64,000 nucleotides of DNA from Mariannaea sp. PMI_226 (taxonomy: Eukaryota > Ascomycota > Sordariomycetes > Hypocreales > Nectriaceae). A program made the position numbers and the translations under genes. The stretch covers positions 930,001 through 994,000 of the forward strand of contig JANFOG010000002.1 of assembly GCA_024336345.1 (NCBI GenBank), written 5' to 3'. The notes below the pieces were generated by a model. It saw only the letters and a program-made list of their open reading frames with translations. It did not search any database and had not been told where the DNA came from. Below, piece after piece: positions 29,912 through 42,402 of the stretch (positions are counted from its first letter, which is position 1; each line of letters begins with the position of its first letter).

Positions 29912-32900
29912 TCACCTCTGACCCTTGTTCGCTCGCCTCTCTCTCCGCCTCTTTTCTAGGAATTCATCCAAGTCCACATGAATCCTCAGCCCCTTGGATG
30001 TCATTGTGTCAAACACCCCCCTCAACTCGGTAGATTCCATGTCCCGATTTACCGTCAGGAATGCCTCCATCATGACAGCCTTCGACCACGGACAATGTCT
30101 CATCGCCCGAAACAATACATCCTTGGCTTTGGGCCTGGTCTCCTTGTGCGAACTGCAGAACTTGATAAAGAGTTTCCATAGAGGCACGCTGGATTTGCAC
30201 ACATCACTCCTCATCGCCTCCTCAAATGCTGCCTTCGTGGTATTCACATTTCCTCGTTGCATCTCATGCTGAATAGCAAATAATCGGCTGCCAACACCAT
30301 CCTGGCCAACCACGAGCACCTTTTCATAAAGTAATGTCCGGACCTCGTCAATGACGCGAAGGCTCGAATCAGCCCATTCGTACAATCCAAGGAATACAGT
30401 GTTACGAGGGAACAATGTAATGAAACGGCTCAGCTGGTCAAGCATGTATGCTCTCCGAAAGGGTCTTCCAACTGTCAGCTTACTCTTCACTAATCAGCCC
30501 TAAAATGGAAGCGAGCTTACCCCAGTGTAGCATTCATATATAGTATCTTGGCGGCAAACTGCAATGTTTGTTCATGGGCTTTTGACTTTTCATATCCACG
30601 AGCTTTGAATTCTGCTGATTGTACTTGGAAAGCTGCCATCGCAGAGGATATGTTACCTTGTGCAACCGATGTTGGCTCTGTGCAGGCGTCAGCTGTCAAG
30701 TACGTTAGTAGACCAAGACATTCAACATAAATCGCAACATCCTCGAGATTTCCAGTCGAGAAACATTGCATAATGTTGGACGAAAACGCTCGTTCGGCCT
30801 TGAGAAGATGTGTTTGTGAAAGTTCGACATTCTCAGTCTTGGATCTCAAAGCCTCATCGGTTGATGAGCACAGCCTTCTGATAGCCAGATCCTTGTGTCC
30901 TAGCTCAAATTCCATCAACGACCAAATTCGCCAGAGTAGGAATGAATCTGAGCCGGAAGACCTCTTGAAATAACGTCAGCATGTGTAAGAGAGGAGATGG
31001 CATGATATCCTTACCGATGCAAGTTCTGTAGCCGACGCGAGAACCTTTGTACCAACGTCAAAGTTGTCGTTGGCAAACTCAGCACAGGCATAGGCACCAT
31101 AGAGTTTGAAGTTGGCTGGATACTGTTTGAGGAGAGCCTTGGCTGGCTTTCTTACTGCTGCGGCATCTCTCACTGCACACAGACTCAAGTAATACTGACC
31201 TAGAGACTCAATCTTAGCTACAAGAACTAGTTGTCTCGTAGCGTTTATTACAAACTCCAACTCATTGTGACCATCCTTCACCTTGGGCGACACACGGCGG
31301 AACCAGCTTTTCACTGGAAATAGCTCATTAACAGAAGCAGCAGCGTGATACCCTATTTGCTCAAAAGAAGGAGACCTTCGCTGAATCTCTTCTGATAAGG
31401 GGTCAACCTCGGAAGGCTTCTCATGGCTCTGCAATTCGGCCACGGGAGACGGTCCTGCTAAGAATTGATCATTGCAGGCGTCTTCTGTCCAGTCACTCAG
31501 CCCGAAAGCTGGAGGCAGGCGCAGAAAGATCAGGAACGCATCTAGCAATTGTGGTATCAGGCCTTGGAGAACTAGCCGAGGAATCACAAACAGCAATTGC
31601 TCAAGATCAGAGAACATTACGACCCTAAATGGATCATCATCATTCCCCTCATCCATGGTTCGGGCGGGAATGCTTGCTTTCTTGGCATGGCTATACTCCG
31701 CATTACCCCAAGCTTTGTACTCATCTCGAGATTGAGTCATGGGCTCATCTTTGACATGAAGCGGTTCCGCTGGATCTCCTAACTCCCCAGAGTCGAGGGG
31801 TGATTCAGCCCAGCCTTTGGCCCCGGGCTCTCCAATTCTCAATACTTCGCTCTCCCAGAAGTCAGAGAATTCTGAGAGTGTCTTTGTGTCATCATTCACA
31901 TGAGTAGGCCGGAAGACGTTGAGCTCCAATATGGCTTGCCAGGCGGCCATTGCAAGCTCCTTGTATCCCGAACCATGGATAAATCGACTGAGTCTCAAGA
32001 AGATGTAAATGGCTTCGCTGAAGATTTTCTCTGGCGAAGCTGATCCTTGCTGTTGTAAAACTTGATGAAGTCGATCTAGATGCATCTTCTTGATGTCGTC
32101 ATAATGAAACGATGCAATGTCTGACATCGCAAAATCGAGGTGCGCCCTCCAGAGGGCGAAGCTGGCCTCCTCATCCTTGCGTAGATCCGCCCACTTTCTG
32201 GCGGCGGTCTTATGATTCCACACCTTGACTCCTTCCCGCATCAGAGGCACCAAAACTCTCAACCGGTCTTTGGAGCATGTCACGTTTGAGAGAGCAGACT
32301 CAAGCATGGATAGCTTGATCTCGGCATAGCTGTGCAGCTCGCTGTCTAATGCCTTCCGGTCTATGTCTTCACCTGCTCTCAAGAGGTCATCTTGATGATT
32401 GGCAAGCTCAATCCAGGCATCGATATCTTCTGGGTGGTCTTTGACTTGGCGGGATAGTTGAATTGACTTCCACTTGAGATGATTCCCACGCTCTCCACCT
32501 GCCACCTCAATAGGGGATTCCGACTCCGATTCCGTGCTTGAATCTGAGTCACTGTCCAAGAATGCTCTTGCTTTAGCCTTGCCCTCAATAGACCGATAGT
32601 TGGGCTGCTCGTCCTCATCAGAAGACTTGAGGTCATCTTGACCGCGCTTGCGCGTCTTGGATGACCGCAACGGCAGGAAGTCCTCGACTTCGTCGGTCTG
32701 AGTATCAAGCCCCTTTACTCGAACCCGTCTGGGGTTCGATGTCACTCTCCAGGCTTTTGTGCGCAGGCCGTCTAGGTCCCTGAAAGCATACAATCCCTCG
32801 CCAGGCATGCGAAGACTGAACTGGTCTCTGGGCCCATCTCGATGGATAACGAGACGCCCTGCCGTACCAAGAACTCTACCAGAGCCATATCTCCAGTACG

Positions 32901-33318
32901 CAGGGACTTGTGACTTATCAGAGCTACCATATCTGAGGATCAAAGGGTCACCCTTGAGGTCAATAGCATAAGGTTTGGAGACGGCATTTTCGTCACGCGT
33001 GGGTTTCACAGCTTGTCTGGCGTGGTCTGGCGTCTTTGGTCGGCTAGATGGCGGCGATCCGCCTCTAGAGCGACGATTAGAGTCATGAAGATGGCTTCTT
33101 GAGCGCTCACGTCTATCAGAGTGCCGGCTCTCTGAGTGACGACTCCTTTTGCTCCTTGAGTCTTGATCGCGGTCCTCTTCAGAGGCTCTCCGTTTCTCCG
33201 GCTCTCTTGGTTTGAAAGAGGAAAATTTCGGCGCCCTTTTCTCAGGGAGCTTCTCCTTAGCTTTGAAAGAAGCGAATTTGGGCACTGGTAGCTCTGGGGT
33301 CTCATTGTTTGTTGACAT
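29912..33318 (-). CDS. Nrde-2 family nuclear RNA silencing/surveillance factor (3 exons)
   Basis: Predicted 1099-aa protein. Family members (C. elegans NRDE-2, fission yeast Nrl1, human NRDE2) bind the Mtr4 helicase and splicing factors and act in nuclear RNAi, RNA surveillance and R-loop control. Exons are 33318-31015, 30963-30521 and 30464-29912. The N-terminus has FASFKAK and FSSFKPRE motifs and an Arg/Ser-rich tract (about residues 35-100). The conserved segment PAYWRYGSGRVLGTAGRLVIH follows, an Mtr4-binding-type region. From about residue 280 the protein is HAT/TPR-like helical repeats. The acceptor for exon 3 (GGAAG) was preferred over the nearer CAG because only it preserves frame and gives the conserved GPFRRAYMLDQLSRF junction. 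Confidence 0.88.
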
Positions 33319-34140
33319 GATGACCGCGATGAGACGCTTAGAAACGGTGGGAACGGTAGGCGCGGTTCCTCATGATGACTCGATGCCGCACATAGACCAA
33401 CAAATCGCACGCGTTTTTGGTCCTTCTCCAACTTATATGATATGGTTTATAGTCTATTGCGAAGAGAATTTAATTGGTTTGGCTGCGTGGATGGGTTGAA
33501 CTGAACCACTGCCGTCGATGGAGAAACCTCATTTGTGAGTCGCCGACTGGGTGGATGGACAGTGCATATTAATTTATTAACTGTATGAAATACACTGTAA
33601 TGGGGACCTAAGTAATCTGTACGGTAGCGTGTCCATCTCTTAGCCTCCCAAGCCCCCCCCTGGAAGCCCCTCAAAGCCAACGCAGGTACCTGAAGTAGTC
33701 CCAATCCTTGAGAAGGCCTGGAACCTGGCGGCGAGCCCCAGCATTAAGGCAAGGTACCGAGGTAAGGTAGGTACTGTAGGTAGTCCAAGCTCCTCCCAAA
33801 GACACTTGCTCATTGACTGCCCAGTGAATAACGAGAATTGCGGAATTGAAGAGATCGGATGTCATGCCACTCAAGGGCAGACAAACCCCTTATATTGTCA
33901 TTTCGACTACTTCTCACCTGGACCTTTTTTTTCTCTCGCGTTCCATTGACCTCTTGGTCAGTAGCGTTGCAACCAGGAGTCGCCTGCGTGTTAGTGCTAT
34001 GTCCTCTGAGGTAAGCACCTAAATTATTATACGAGAGCGGTCTATGTGTAGAGGTGAGGCACGGAGGAGTAGCGATTGATTTGTCCAGCCCTCTTCCCCT
34101 CCAAAAAAAAAAAAACACAATTCTCACTTCCTCCTCTACC
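33319..34140. promoter_or_regulatory. Divergent promoter, Nrde-2 and KDS reductase genes
   Basis: 822 bp. Holds a GGTACCGAGGTAAGGTAGGTAC cluster (about 33752-33781), an exon-like ATGTCCTCTGAG followed by a GTAAGC donor (33998-34013) that may be a 5' leader splice, and an A12 tract at about 34107-34118 before the KDS reductase leader. Confidence 0.5.
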
Positions 34141-35362
34141 ATGGAATTGACTTGGCAGAACAGCCTCTCCTTTTTGTTTATCGGTATCGCTACGTCCCTT
34201 TTTGCTTCCATTATCATGGGATTCTTCGGTGGTAACAAGCTGCCCGTCGATGGCAAGGTATATTGGACCCTTGGTGATCATGATCACGGTCATGATGACA
34301 ACCCCCCCTCCCCCTTCTCCTCCAAAGAAGCTCCCAACGCAGGAATTGATGCTGACAATGGACTGCCAAGACAATCTTGATCACAGGTGCCTCGGAGGGC
34401 ATGGGTCTCAGTGTAGCTACACAGCTCGCTGCCAAGGGCGCCAATATTGTCATTGTCGCCCGCAATGTCACCAAGCTCGAAAATGCCATGAAGCTTATCA
34501 AGGTCCGACCCTCCCCCCTTCTGCTCCACGTCCACAGGTTGTTTGCTGACACATTCCATACCTTCAGGCCGCAGCTAAGAACCCCGAGAGCCAGCGATTT
34601 CACTACATCTCTGCCGACGTCTCCAAACAAGACTATGCGCGACCGCTCATCGCTGAAGCCGTTGCCTGGAACAATGACCGGGCCCTGGACATTGTTTGGT
34701 GCATTGCAGGTGCCTCAACACCCGCACTATTCACCGATATGGAAATGACCTCGATGCGTCAGCAAATGGATCTGAACTTTTTCGGAACTGCTGAAATGTC
34801 CCATGCCATCCTCAAGGAATGGCTCGCACCGACCGCCCCCGTCGAGAAGGAGCCCAAGCACCTCATCATGACTTCGAGCGTCGTTGCTTTTTACACAATC
34901 CCCGGCTACGCCCCCTACGCTCCTGCCAAGTGGGCTATCCGTGGTCTGGCAGACACCCTCTCTCAAGAGGTCATGCTATACCCCCAAAACGTCAAAGTTC
35001 ATCTTGTCTATCCCGGCACTATCCTGTCTCCTGGCTTTGTGACCGAGACCATCTCCAAGCCTGAAATCACCAAGATTCTGGAGGAGAGCGACCCCAAGCA
35101 AACACCCGAAGTCGTGGCGTCCCAGGCTATCAAAGGTCTCGAGAGGGGAGAGTATTATGTAACTGTAGCTTGGCTCGGCACCTTGATGAAATGGGGTACC
35201 CTGGGCGGTGCGTTCCGCAATAACTGGGTGATAGATATCCTCGGCGCCTGGATCGTTCAGATCGTTTGGATTTTTGTCCAGCCTGACCTTCACGGCAAGA
35301 TCAGGGCATATGGCAAGAAGCACGGCCATCCTAGCACCTACAAGAAGAACAGCTCGGCGTAA
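34141..35362 (+). CDS. 3-ketodihydrosphingosine reductase (Tsc10/KsrA-like), 3 exons
   Basis: Predicted 347-aa short-chain dehydrogenase of the ER that reduces 3-ketosphinganine to sphinganine with NADPH, the second step of sphingolipid synthesis. Exons are 34141-34257, 34371-34502 and 34568-35362. A hydrophobic N-terminal anchor (about residues 9-28) precedes the cofactor motif TGASEGMG (44-51), with NFFGTAEM and [21 protein letters not shown] carrying the catalytic Ser, Tyr and Lys (YxxxK). Two C-terminal hydrophobic helices ([18 protein letters not shown]) and a Lys-rich tail ([12 protein letters not shown]) match the ER enzyme rather than soluble SDRs. All joins are phase 0 with GT..AG borders. 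Converges on URB2, 167 bp apart. Confidence 0.92.
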
Positions 35363-35529
35363 TTAATTGTGACCACAGGTCCGAATTTGACAAGCGCCAA
35401 CCACAAAAAGCAGTTCCTTGTCACTACTTTTCTTAGATACCCATGATATTTAATGAATTTGTTCGAATCCAGTCTATATTTCCAAGTATATTATAAGGGT
35501 ATATTCGTACATTTCTATATCGTATTGGC

Positions 35530-38500
35530 TTATACACCACTCCATTTCCCAAACTTGGTGTATCGTTTGTACATCTCCCGCAAGATTGCTCTTCCACTTC
35601 CATCCATACCGTCGTTGAGAATTTTCCTCACCTCGGGAGGCGTGATATCAAACATCGAATTTATAGCCGGCTCCAGTGCTTCCCTTACTGACCGAGGCAC
35701 CTCAGCCTCCAACTGGAGCTTTACGTACTGCATCAAGATCAGGTACATGTGCCGGCCAGCGGATCGCTTGGCCGCATCCGTGGCCGAATCCAGCGTGTTC
35801 TGGTGCTGCGAACGGGAGACGGCGCCGGCTGTGGGCTCGCAAATGAGTGTGACTAGTCGCGCATATAAGTGCGCCTTGGACTCTTGGGAAGTCTGGTCTT
35901 TGGTACCGCCGGCGATCTGGATGAGGATGAGGTTGCGCAACAGAGCTTGCATCGCCGTCAAGAGCAGGTGGTGGTGGCCTTCGAGGCGGAGCCTATGCTT
36001 TTTGATAATGACCTCGACAAGTTTGCAAAGCCATACGTAGGGCACTGTCACCTGGCTAGCTTTCTCGCGAGAAGCAAGTTCACAAATTGTGACTAGAGTA
36101 TGCTCAATATTCCATTGTGTAAGACTCTGTGGCCTCCTTTCAAGAATCATGCACAACGTTCGGCAGACCCTGGTGGAGACAGATGGGTCAGGGTTCTTGA
36201 TGGACAACAGCGAGGATGTCAGCTCGCTATGGGCATTGGCAAGACCATAGCGCTCACTATGTGCTTGCAAATCAGCACATTCTATTGACGGTCAGCAAGG
36301 TCTAGCATCGAACGGGAGCAAATGGGCTTACCTAGTAAGTGGCTCACGACAGTGTGAATGGCGGCTGCTTGGCCATTGGTATCGGCCTCGCTGAATCGCG
36401 CAACTAGTTCCTCCAGGTATTGAAGCTTAGCAGCAGCATCGGTATCCCGAATATTAGCGGCAACATTCCTCGTCAACAGGGACTCTCGGAATTTCAAGGG
36501 GAGGTCGTCTAGGCCATGGAAGGAGAGGCGGCGAGTCTGTTCCATTGATGACGAGAAGTACGTCCTAAGGAAAGCCTGCATTTTCCAGCCTCGCATGTCT
36601 CCATTTTGCATAGCAGAAGAGCTACGCTTGTCGGCCTTTCGGATATCCGATTTCTTGAGCTTTGACGCCCTATCCAAGGTGTCGAGTGCTTCGGCAGCAT
36701 CTACGGCAGCCAGAAATCGCAGATCCGCGATGACGTTGTGATCCTTATAAGCCTTCTCCTCAGTCATAAAGTAGCCCGTAGCATCCATAATACATTTACC
36801 CAGCATGTCCTTCGCGTTGCCAGGAAGCGACGTCAAAGAATCATGGCTCCGACAATTCGGTGATCTAGTTGTCTCAACTACCAAAGCCTTCAGCAGCGTC
36901 AAGCGGAATGGAGAGAGGTCTCCAGCGTTGTCACAGTCTAAGATGAACTCTTGGCTCTCTTCGAAATACTTGAGACTTCGGTCCTCGATATGTTCCGCCA
37001 TCAACCGGATTGTGGTGGAGGCCATTGCGAAGAAGATCTGAATCAAGTCGCTCAAGGTGCCATCCTCGGTCGAAGTCGACGAAGACAAATCAGACATTGC
37101 GTCGGCAACATCCACAATATCCGAAAATTTCATCCCATCGTAAAAGGTCGGTCGGCTCATAAGCTTCGTTGATAGGCCGAGGATCAACTTCCAGCCATCA
37201 ACCGACACCCGTTTCTTGGCGTTGGCTCTATGCTTCTTGAGAAGGGCCATGATGCACTCCCTCTGTGGACGAGTGAAGGCATCTGTCGGGATACCACTCA
37301 AGGCTTGGATCCAAGCTTGACTAGCCTCAGCAGGCCAGCGCTTCTCTTTCCCATCCTCATCGAGTGACTTAGTCAGGCGATCAATACAGTCTCCGATAAC
37401 CTTCACATCATTGAGGTTGTTCTCATTGGCGAGTAGGCTTTCCCAGATGAGCTTCAGCTGCTTGACACCACTGCTTGGGGTATCAAGGGCGTTTTGAATC
37501 GTTTTTGGTACCATCCCCTTATTTCGAAAGAATAAACGGTTAAGGCGGCTTGAGCCACGCAAGTACCATGAAAGATAATGCTCAAGGGTCGCTTCCTCCA
37601 AGTTTCCAGGTTCCAACTCAGTGCCAATACATTTTGATAGATCTTTGTCTTTGATGCAGCTCGGGGTGATGACCTCCTCAGCGAGACGGGCTGTGAATGT
37701 TTCAACAAGCTCGGCAGGTTCGCTGATATAGTCGCCATCAGGGTGCATGGAAATCCAGGCTTGACAGCAGCATTTGAAGGCTTCGAATGTTTCTCTTGAG
37801 TCAATGGGAGATTCTGCGAGGATCTTTGATAGTTGCTTCTTGGTGGAGGCCCATACTTCTGAACGGTCTTTAGCAGAAATCCAAGAGAAAGTCTTAGAGA
37901 CAACGCCCCATTTCAGAGCGGTCAGGGTCGATGAGGACTTAGAGACATCGCTAACGAGATCGAAAAGTTTTCTCCCCGCAGCGTCGGTGCACGCCTCACT
38001 TTGGATTCCCTGGGCGATGGAGTTTAAGAAGAGACAGAGGGCACGGGTATGTGATTTTTCGGTTTCAACCCATTGCAGAATTTCAACAAGTTGCTGGGGG
38101 GACATCTCCTTCTCAACTAATGTGCTGAAATGGTCGCTCCCGTACTGTTTATTTCCCACAGAAAACCAAGGCGAAGTCTTTGACTTGTGCTTCTCAACCT
38201 TGCAGAGTTGCTGGAACCACAACTTCAAGAAGCTGGGGAAGTCTCGCGTAGTCCTGAATCCTTGAACGATAGCGCCGATAACCCTCGACACGGCTTCTGA
38301 TTCTTCATCGTTCAACTTTGAAGAGGTACTTCGTTCACACACATCCTTGAGTAGGCTTGCAGCATCGTCAGAAAGCTGAAATACATCGGCATCACAGGCC
38401 GATACATCCGCTATCAAGCTCCAATTCGTGCTTCCTTCACTAAGAGCGTATTCGCGGCAAACAAACCGCAGATCGTCGTTGTCTACAAGCATGGACTGTT

Positions 38501-39723
38501 TTGCCGCGCGCTCAAGAATCGTCTGGATAAGTTTGTCGCGATCATCCCGTGTCCGAATCGAGTGCTCCACAACTTTGAATACCTGTTTCATCCAGTCTCC
38601 GTTGCCTTTGCGCAATCTTCCTTCACCCAAATAATCCGTTACTCCAGAAGCGAAATGGTAGAGGGACGGTGCAGCAACACCAGTATTGGCCTTGGAAATC
38701 TCAAGAGCTTGCTGAACTACTTCGAATTGCTGACGAGAGATGAACAAAGCTCGAGCGGGCAGTATCAAGGTTCGGTGCATGAACTGTTGAATGTCTGTTG
38801 ACCATTTTAACCTGAAGGCCTCATGCGTCTTAAAAACTGTAGCTGTGGCTAACCCCTCGAGTCTGCTCAAGATTGAAGCTGAAGGCGGGAATAAACTTGT
38901 CGCTACTTCAAAAGTGTCGTCGCTCCCTTGAAGATGAAAGTCCCAAATAGAGGAAATAGTTTCGATCCAGCTTTCCCGGCCTTCAACGTAATCGCCATCT
39001 CCGTTTTCCAAGGCACCATTGCAAATGTCGAGAGATAAAGAAGCCAAAGTTGCAGCTTCGGCGGCTGTTGTGCAAAACAGAGATCGGATGTGCTCTGCAC
39101 CAATTCTATCATGCTCGTTTGGGGATTGGGTTACAATCGAATCAAGTCTATCAAATAGAGTCTTGAGGGCCTTGAATAGTGCATCACCGGTCATCAAACA
39201 GCCTTCCTGATCCTTCAGCTCCTCGAGAATGTAGGGTTTTGTCGTTGATCTCTTTCGTTTTGATGAACCCGTTGAAACTGCACCCGTAGACGGTCGAGAG
39301 ATGTCTTTCAGAGTCTGCTGGAGCACCGAAATAAATCTCCTATCAGCCAACGATTTGGCTAAAGAGAAGAAAGGGATCCGCTGGAAAACGCAGTTGAGAA
39401 TCGTCCATGCTAGCGGCCATCTCCTCAGTGTTTCGGCTGGCTGTGAAGAACCGTTCATTGACTTCAGAAGCCATCTAAGGCTGCTTTCCTCTACTGCATG
39501 GAACTTTCCATCTGCCGATGCAGCCAGTTTTGTCCACAATTTCTGAATATTTTCTCCATTTTCTCCTGGGCCATTCTGATCGAGGCCTCTCACAGTCTTG
39601 ATAAGATCCAGCTTATCCTAGTGACTTTGTAAGCACTTCTATGCCGAGTTTTATGATGAAATTGCGACTTACCTGGGCTGAAGCAACCTCTTGAGAAGCT
39701 GCATCTTTCATTTCCGTATCCAT
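35530..39723 (-). CDS. URB2: Urb2/Npa2 60S ribosome biogenesis protein (3 exons)
   Basis: Predicted 1362-aa nucleolar protein of early pre-60S particles, which in yeast works with Urb1, Npa1/2, Rsa3 and Dbp6 in 27S pre-rRNA processing. Exons are 39723-39673, 39617-36332 and 36281-35530. Most of the protein is a helical solenoid without simple motifs, including a KRKRS nuclear-localisation-like stretch at about residue 120. The family-defining domain is at the C-terminus: YVWLCKLVEVIIKKHRLRLEGHHHLL (about residue 1190) and EALEPAINSMFDITPPEVRKILNDGMD (about 1320) ending FGKWSGV. Intron 2 (GTAAGC, GCTGAC, AATAG) is 50 nt. Head-to-head with MIC10. Confidence 0.9.
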
Positions 39724-40079
39724 GGCAACAGATTCTGTGAGAAAAATCCGAGGCCTGTATACGATTCGTACTCGTGAGATGTCTTTCACAGCTAAATCTG
39801 CGATGCGCCCCACGACTTTTCGCGGTCGTTCCGCCAAAATTTCCCAAATTCTGCCAACGCGCTAGTCCGCTTCCAGTCCTCCATTAACTCACCGCTTTCG
39901 GACGCTCAACAGCACTTTTGCCGATTAATCCTCGTGAAGCTTGACATCACGCCTAACCGAACTCAAGCTCCATACCTCGTCCTGTCGTCCGGTTGTCCGC
40001 CTTCAAGTAGGCCAATTCCTTTCACCACTCGCCGATTAGACAATTGCAGCTAACGCGCCCCGCGCTCAGTACTTTCACA
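39724..40079. promoter_or_regulatory. Shared divergent promoter of URB2 and MIC10
   Basis: 356 bp between the two start codons, GC-rich, with no clear TATA box. Confidence 0.6.
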
Positions 40080-40424
40080 ATGGCCGACGCTTCAGCTCCC
40101 GTCACTCGCCCTCCCCCGAGCGCCATTTCCCGGCCTCTCAGCGAGTCCCTGCTCAACGAGAAGGTGATTAATTGATTAATAGCTGTCGCGATGCGCTGCA
40201 TGCCTCAACAGTTGCTAATTATGCTCCAGTGGGATCGATGCCTCTCCAACCTCCTCGTCAAGTCGACTCTCGGCCTCGGATTCGGTGTTGTCTTTTCCGT
40301 CCTTCTATTCAAGCGAAGAGCCTGGCCCGCCTTCGTTGGTGTCGGTTTCGGTGCTGGCCGAGCGTACGAGGAGTGCAACAACAGCCTCAAGCAGGCCGCC
40401 CGAGACCTGAAGAAGCAGGCTTAA
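40080..40424 (+). CDS. MIC10: MICOS subunit Mic10 (2 exons)
   Basis: Predicted 92-aa inner-mitochondrial-membrane protein that forms oligomers bending the membrane at crista junctions. Exon 1 (40080-40163) encodes a Pro/Ser-rich N-terminus ending SESLLNEK. A 66-nt intron joins exon 2 (40230-40424), starting WDRCLSNLLVKS. Two short membrane helices each carry glycine motifs that are diagnostic of Mic10: LGLGFGVVFS and FVGVGFGAGRAYEEC. A positively charged loop (KRRAW) lies between them. The tail is short and Lys-rich. Length and motif order match the family exactly. Confidence 0.95.
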
Positions 40425-40729
40425 AACCAAACATCAAAAGGAGGAAAAAAGGAATTATCGGGGACGATCGAGCCTCTCGCTGTAATAACATACCAGCACA
40501 CGACATGGCGATGAGTTAGAAAGGCGATACAATGAGGTTGCGCCGGTGGCTTCCAGATAAGCCAATGTCAGAGTAGGAAGGGATCTCAGATTCAATAGAG
40601 CTTCATTATGTACACCATTTCGGGATATTCACTTTCATTTCTCCAGCAAAGTTGTCTTAGTGTAATGGTCCTATCACCCATGAGCACGTCGTAATGAGGG
40701 TAATGATTCTCAGCTCGGCCGCTGTATTA
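40425..40729. other. Convergent spacer
   Basis: About 305 bp after MIC10 and after the 185-aa gene; no recognisable element. Confidence 0.6.
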
Positions 40730-41287
40730 TCATTCGATTTCCTGGGCACCGTTGCTGATGAGCCTGATTTGCGCCCCGTGCTGCTCCTCCTCACGTCCGG
40801 TCACCGACGTGGGGGAGTCTAGAAATTCACTGCAGCTACCGCACGTATTTTGGTTCGAGCGATGGCGTTGCGCCGCCGGAAGCATTTTGTCGATGCCAAA
40901 TTTGCGCAGTGTATCGAAAATGCTTGCCTCTTCTTGTTGTTGACCTACCGACCAAGATCCCATGCCCGTGGTGAAATTGTAGGTCAAATTGCCCAGCTCA
41001 TTCTTGATTTCCTCTGCTAGAGACCAACTTCGGCGCCGAAAACTACTGACGAAGGCATCGTCGTGGTAGTCACGATAGGGCGCAGTTATTCGCCTTTGGT
41101 GTTGGGTATACATCGCTCCCCAAGGGGTTCTTCGCTGACCGTTTTCGACAATCCGACAGCCAGCGGGGAATCTAAGGCCAACTGCTAAAAGGATGAAGAT
41201 GCCCATAACTGATACAAGGATAAAAATTCCAGCTGCGATAATGGCTATTTCCAGCCTGCTGGTCTCGAGAGACCGGTATTCAGTCAT
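40730..41287 (-). CDS. Single-pass membrane protein, hypothetical, 185 aa
   Basis: Open frame with one strong transmembrane segment near the N-terminus (about residues 13-36, LEIAIIAAGIFILVSVMGIFILLAVGLRF) that would give a short N-terminal head and a long polar tail. The tail is Arg/Gln-rich (MYTQHQRRITAPYRDYHDDAF), has one possible N-glycosylation sequon cluster (NLTYNFTT), and a CGSC motif near the C-terminus. I do not recognise a family. The first ATG is at 41287; an in-frame GTG extension of 19 codons has no support. An upstream exon cannot be excluded. Confidence 0.55.
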   Translation of the reverse strand: MTEYRSLETSRLEIAIIAAGIFILVSVMGIFILLAVGLRFPAGCRIVENGQRRTPWGAMYTQHQRRITAPYRDYHDDAFVSSFRRRSWSLAEEIKNELGNLTYNFTTGMGSWSVGQQQEEASIFDTLRKFGIDKMLPAAQRHRSNQNTCGSCSEFLDSPTSVTGREEEQHGAQIRLISNGAQEIE

Positions 41288-42402
41288 AATGTCTTCTAGC
41301 AGTACACACGTCAGGATATTGCGACGGCCGTCGGTACCACCCACTGCTATCAGAACCTGCTGGCAGAATCGGTTGTCTCCTCAGTGCAAGAAAGATATTC
41401 GTTCTCTTGGGCCAAGGGTACTTCAGCTAGCTAGCTAGAGGGCTAAATGGCCAAATGGCACAGGAAGTGTATTACTGTATATAGGACTGGTGAGATGTCG
41501 ATATCATTTATAGGTTCCAGAGGAGGTAAAATGGTCCATCTCGAAATCAAAGATGAACCAAGTTATTCTCATGAAAACCCAGCTAAGGCATCTTCCGCCC
41601 CGCGCTGTAAGCATTCGGCTAGCAGACAAGAAATTATTATGTGGGAAGGTCTGGGGGAGAAGTTCGTGTCTACATTTAGCACTCAATTTCCTCGGCATCA
41701 TCAAGACAGCCTCTCGCAGCTGCCCTCAATGAACGTTGCAGGTAAATTATCACCATGTGAGCTCGATCTCTGGGCAGATTTCAACTTTTCTCCATCGGCT
41801 CTTTCTGGGAAGCATCTAAACATTGACCTCTCCCTCACTGGAAGATGAATGAAGTGCGGTGCAGCTTAGAAACCGCAAAAGACTTTTTTACTTGCATCCA
41901 TATTCAGAATCTATCGCCATTCGGTGCACTTCGCTCCAAAGAGAATGACGAAGGATCGAAGGGAAGAGAAGGGAAGAGAGTTAAACTTGAAGGGGATATT
42001 TCGCACAGATTTATCAACTCTCTATTGCTGGATCAAATGCAATATCACACAAAGGCCCCTTGTAATACCATACTCTTCCCCTTCTTGCTATTGACGTGAG
42101 TGTATTGAAAGCTGTGCTCTCTGTGCTTCCCATCCCCTCGGCCGGGAAAAGTCATACATCCGACGTCGTATATCACAACATAATTCCAGGTGCATCTATC
42201 TGCCATGCAACTCAACGGGAACAGAGTCAATTGTTCATCTGTGGATGCAGTTCTATCCTTATTCACTCATAGCACCAAGTGTCTATATCTGAGAGGCTGC
42301 ATTGATGAATACTAAGTTTAGCTTCGTATTACTAGCAGCTACTGATATGTTCCCGTCAATGTTGTTTGTCCATCGTCTTCGTCCTCTTCGTATCTTGGAT
42401 TC
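41288..42402. other. Intergenic region
   Basis: 1.1 kb of moderately AT-rich sequence. It includes a GCTAGCTAGCTAG run near 41427-41437 and a GAAGGGAAGAGAAGGGAAGAGAG purine repeat near 41958-41980. No gene supported. Confidence 0.6.
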
